From an uncultured Fidelibacterota bacterium (GTDB lineage: Bacteria; Marinisomatota; Marinisomatia; Marinisomatales; UBA1611): a stretch of DNA of 17,682 bases. A program made the translations under genes and the position numbers. This document shows positions 16,632 to 17,682 of the stretch, piece by piece. The first letter of the stretch is position 1; each line of letters begins with the position of its first letter. The DNA lies in NCBI GenBank assembly GCA_913045415.1, contig CAJWPW010000004.1, forward strand, positions 1-17,682, read 5' to 3'. The notes below the pieces were generated by a model. It ran no database searches, had not been told where the DNA came from, and saw only the letters and a program-made list of their open reading frames with translations.

Positions 16632-16699
16632 GCCACGAACTTCACTAAGAAACACAAAGAAATAATTTGGACTTAGCATACCTTAATGTCCTTAGCGGT
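16632..16699. repeat. Degenerate inverted repeat of the dispersed CTAAG/CACAAAG type
   Basis: The left arm (16633-16659) reads CCACGAACTTCACTAAGAAA then CACAAAG. The reverse complement of the right arm (16673-16699) reads CCGCTAAGGACATTAAGG then TATGCTAAG. The arms align over about 27 bases with mismatches and a 13-base centre. This resembles the short inverted 'CACTAAG/GGCACAAAG' elements dispersed in many bacterial genomes. The right arm runs into the end of the GNAT gene and supplies its stop codon. Confidence 0.4.
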
Positions 16700-17129
16700 T
16701 TAATGATTTTTCCATCCAGATGCGAGTTTCTTCAGCTGGAGTTATTTGAGTTTCTTCTGTAATTATAAAACCACGATTGAAGGAAAATGCTATCATTTTA
16801 TCATGTTTTTGCCGTGTCTTTAATATGATTGCGCTAAATCCATTTTCGGTGACCCATTTCTCTTGGAAATTTGCTAGGGAATAAGCAACTCCCATTCGGC
16901 GAAATTTTGGTAAAACGCCACCCATCCAACTATAAAAGCTGCCATCCTTAAGTCGGTCATAGCCAATTTTAAATCCAACCGACTGATTGTCTATTTCAGC
17001 AATAAGAGCAAGATACTTTCCTGCACACCGTTTTTTATATTCTTCTATTTTGTAGGGAGAGTTGAATTCGGGGATTTTGGATGATAAATCCACGCATTCC
17101 TGGAATGATCCTTCGCAAATGTGAATCAA
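16692..17129 (-). CDS. GNAT family N-acetyltransferase
   Basis: The 145-residue product has the GCN5-related fold: an N-terminal helical part (residues ~1-35), YLALIAEIDNQSVGFKIGY (beta strands), the acetyl-CoA pyrophosphate loop in GGVLPKFRRMGVAYSLA (R-R-x-G-V/A type), and ILKTRQKHDKMIAFSFNRGF, which fits the usual C-terminal strand and Asn-x-x-x-x-x-Phe-x-x-x-G-F pattern. The substrate is unknown. The start is TTG 17129, which overlaps the stop of the upstream gene by 4 bases (TTGA); this suggests coupled translation. The last codon and stop lie in a repeat arm, so the native C-terminus may have been altered by its insertion. Confidence 0.8.
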   Translation of the reverse strand: MIHICEGSFQECVDLSSKIPEFNSPYKIEEYKKRCAGKYLALIAEIDNQSVGFKIGYDRLKDGSFYSWMGGVLPKFRRMGVAYSLANFQEKWVTENGFSAIILKTRQKHDKMIAFSFNRGFIITEETQITPAEETRIWMEKSLNR

Positions 17130-17682
17130 GTTTTTCGTTCTTTTTTTCGAGCTGCAGGGAATAAAATATTATTTAGGATTAGTCGATAACCTGGTGAATT
17201 TCGATGTAGCGAAAGATCTGTTGGCGGGTCTCCAACAAAATGTTGATAATCCTCGGGATCATGCCCACCATAAAAAGTGAACGTTCCTTTTCCGAAGTTT
17301 CCATGCAGATATTTTACCTGATCTGATGCAGGGTCTTCGCCCATGATCACAATATGATTTTTAATTCTATCTTTATGGAATCCAGTTGTTTGTCCCATGA
17401 ATCCTTTCACAATGGTCACATGGTTTTGGGTAAGCATGGTGGGCACCGGATCATACTTGGCGGAAAATTCAAATAGTGAAAAGTAATCTGCTTCTGCTCC
17501 GCGAGTCACAGGATTATGGCTGGGTGGAATATCAATATCAGAAAATTCATATACCATGGGATCCGGTAAAAGCTTGAATCCAGTAAAAGCTAATGGTAGC
17601 GAATAATCCAATTTTGAATGAAGACTGGGATCGATGGGTGTACCATCAAAAACGGAATGTGCCCCATCTACATTTTCCATGG
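17126..17682 (-). CDS. Conserved protein of uncertain function, C-terminal part (5' end outside window)
   Basis: The frame is open to the window edge; the ATG at 17680 is followed by MENVDGAHSVFDGTPID and may be internal, so the true start is probably beyond 17682. The visible 184 residues contain YFSLFEFSAKYDPVPTMLTQ, GFMGQTTGFHKDR, and FYGGHDPEDYQHFVGDPPTD, ending in a basic tail (AARKKERKT). I recall such sequences at the C-terminus of ~400-residue proteins in Bacteroidetes and Marinimicrobia, often labelled asparagine synthetase B. No glutaminase or PP-loop motif can be seen in this part, so that label is not supported here. The stop overlaps the GNAT gene by 4 bases. Confidence 0.5.
   Translation of the reverse strand, partial: MENVDGAHSVFDGTPIDPSLHSKLDYSLPLAFTGFKLLPDPMVYEFSDIDIPPSHNPVTRGAEADYFSLFEFSAKYDPVPTMLTQNHVTIVKGFMGQTTGFHKDRIKNHIVIMGEDPASDQVKYLHGNFGKGTFTFYGGHDPEDYQHFVGDPPTDLSLHRNSPGYRLILNNILFPAARKKERKT

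Overview
The window is a chromosomal segment of an AT-rich, apparently marine bacterium of the Fibrobacteres-Chlorobi-Bacteroidetes type, most likely Candidatus Marinimicrobia (SAR406) or a close relative. This is inferred from several signs: a type IX secretion (T9SS) sorting tail with the QNYPNPFNP signature; a lipoprotein with an Ig domain and beta-propeller; a YbeY whose third metal ligand is Asp, as I recall from Bacteroidetes; and many starts without a clear Shine-Dalgarno sequence. No phylogenetic search was possible.

Left part (1-4093) encodes cell-surface proteins. The C-terminal part of a phage-tail-fibre-like repeat protein, cut by the window edge, is followed 8 bases later by a T9SS cargo protein. 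A convergent lipoprotein carries an Ig domain and seven propeller repeats. Next, on the minus strand, is a full-length one-chain glycine decarboxylase, gcvP (4201-7014).

Centre (7015-8665): a small uncharacterised ORF is followed by a short region with several possible RNA hairpins. It ends in a strong intrinsic terminator placed just ahead of the ribosome binding site of a coiled-coil/zinc-ribbon protein (COG1579 type). Directly after that gene lies the RNase P RNA gene (rnpB), whose perfect 16-bp end-to-end helix runs into a T tract.

Right of centre, plus strand (8675-15133), is a compact housekeeping run: recJ, an acyl-CoA dehydrogenase, a PgpH-type membrane HD phosphodiesterase, ybeY and mazG. 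From the acyl-CoA dehydrogenase onward the genes overlap or abut (TAATG, ATGA, TAA-ATG), which suggests one translationally coupled transcript. The themes are DNA repair, c-di-AMP turnover, rRNA maturation and nucleotide-pool cleaning.

Right end, minus strand (17682 down to 15269), is a second compact unit: the C-terminal part of a conserved protein of uncertain function, a GNAT acetyltransferase, a YjbQ (UPF0047) protein and a divergent PLP-dependent cysteine synthase family enzyme. Two junctions are 4-base overlaps, and one intergenic gap holds a degenerate inverted repeat of the dispersed 'CTAAG/CACAAAG' kind. I see no tRNA, 5S/16S/23S rRNA, CRISPR array, transposase or integrase. The strongest leads for something undescribed are the leader/terminator RNA at about 7430-7535 and the tail-fibre-like protein paired with a T9SS cargo.
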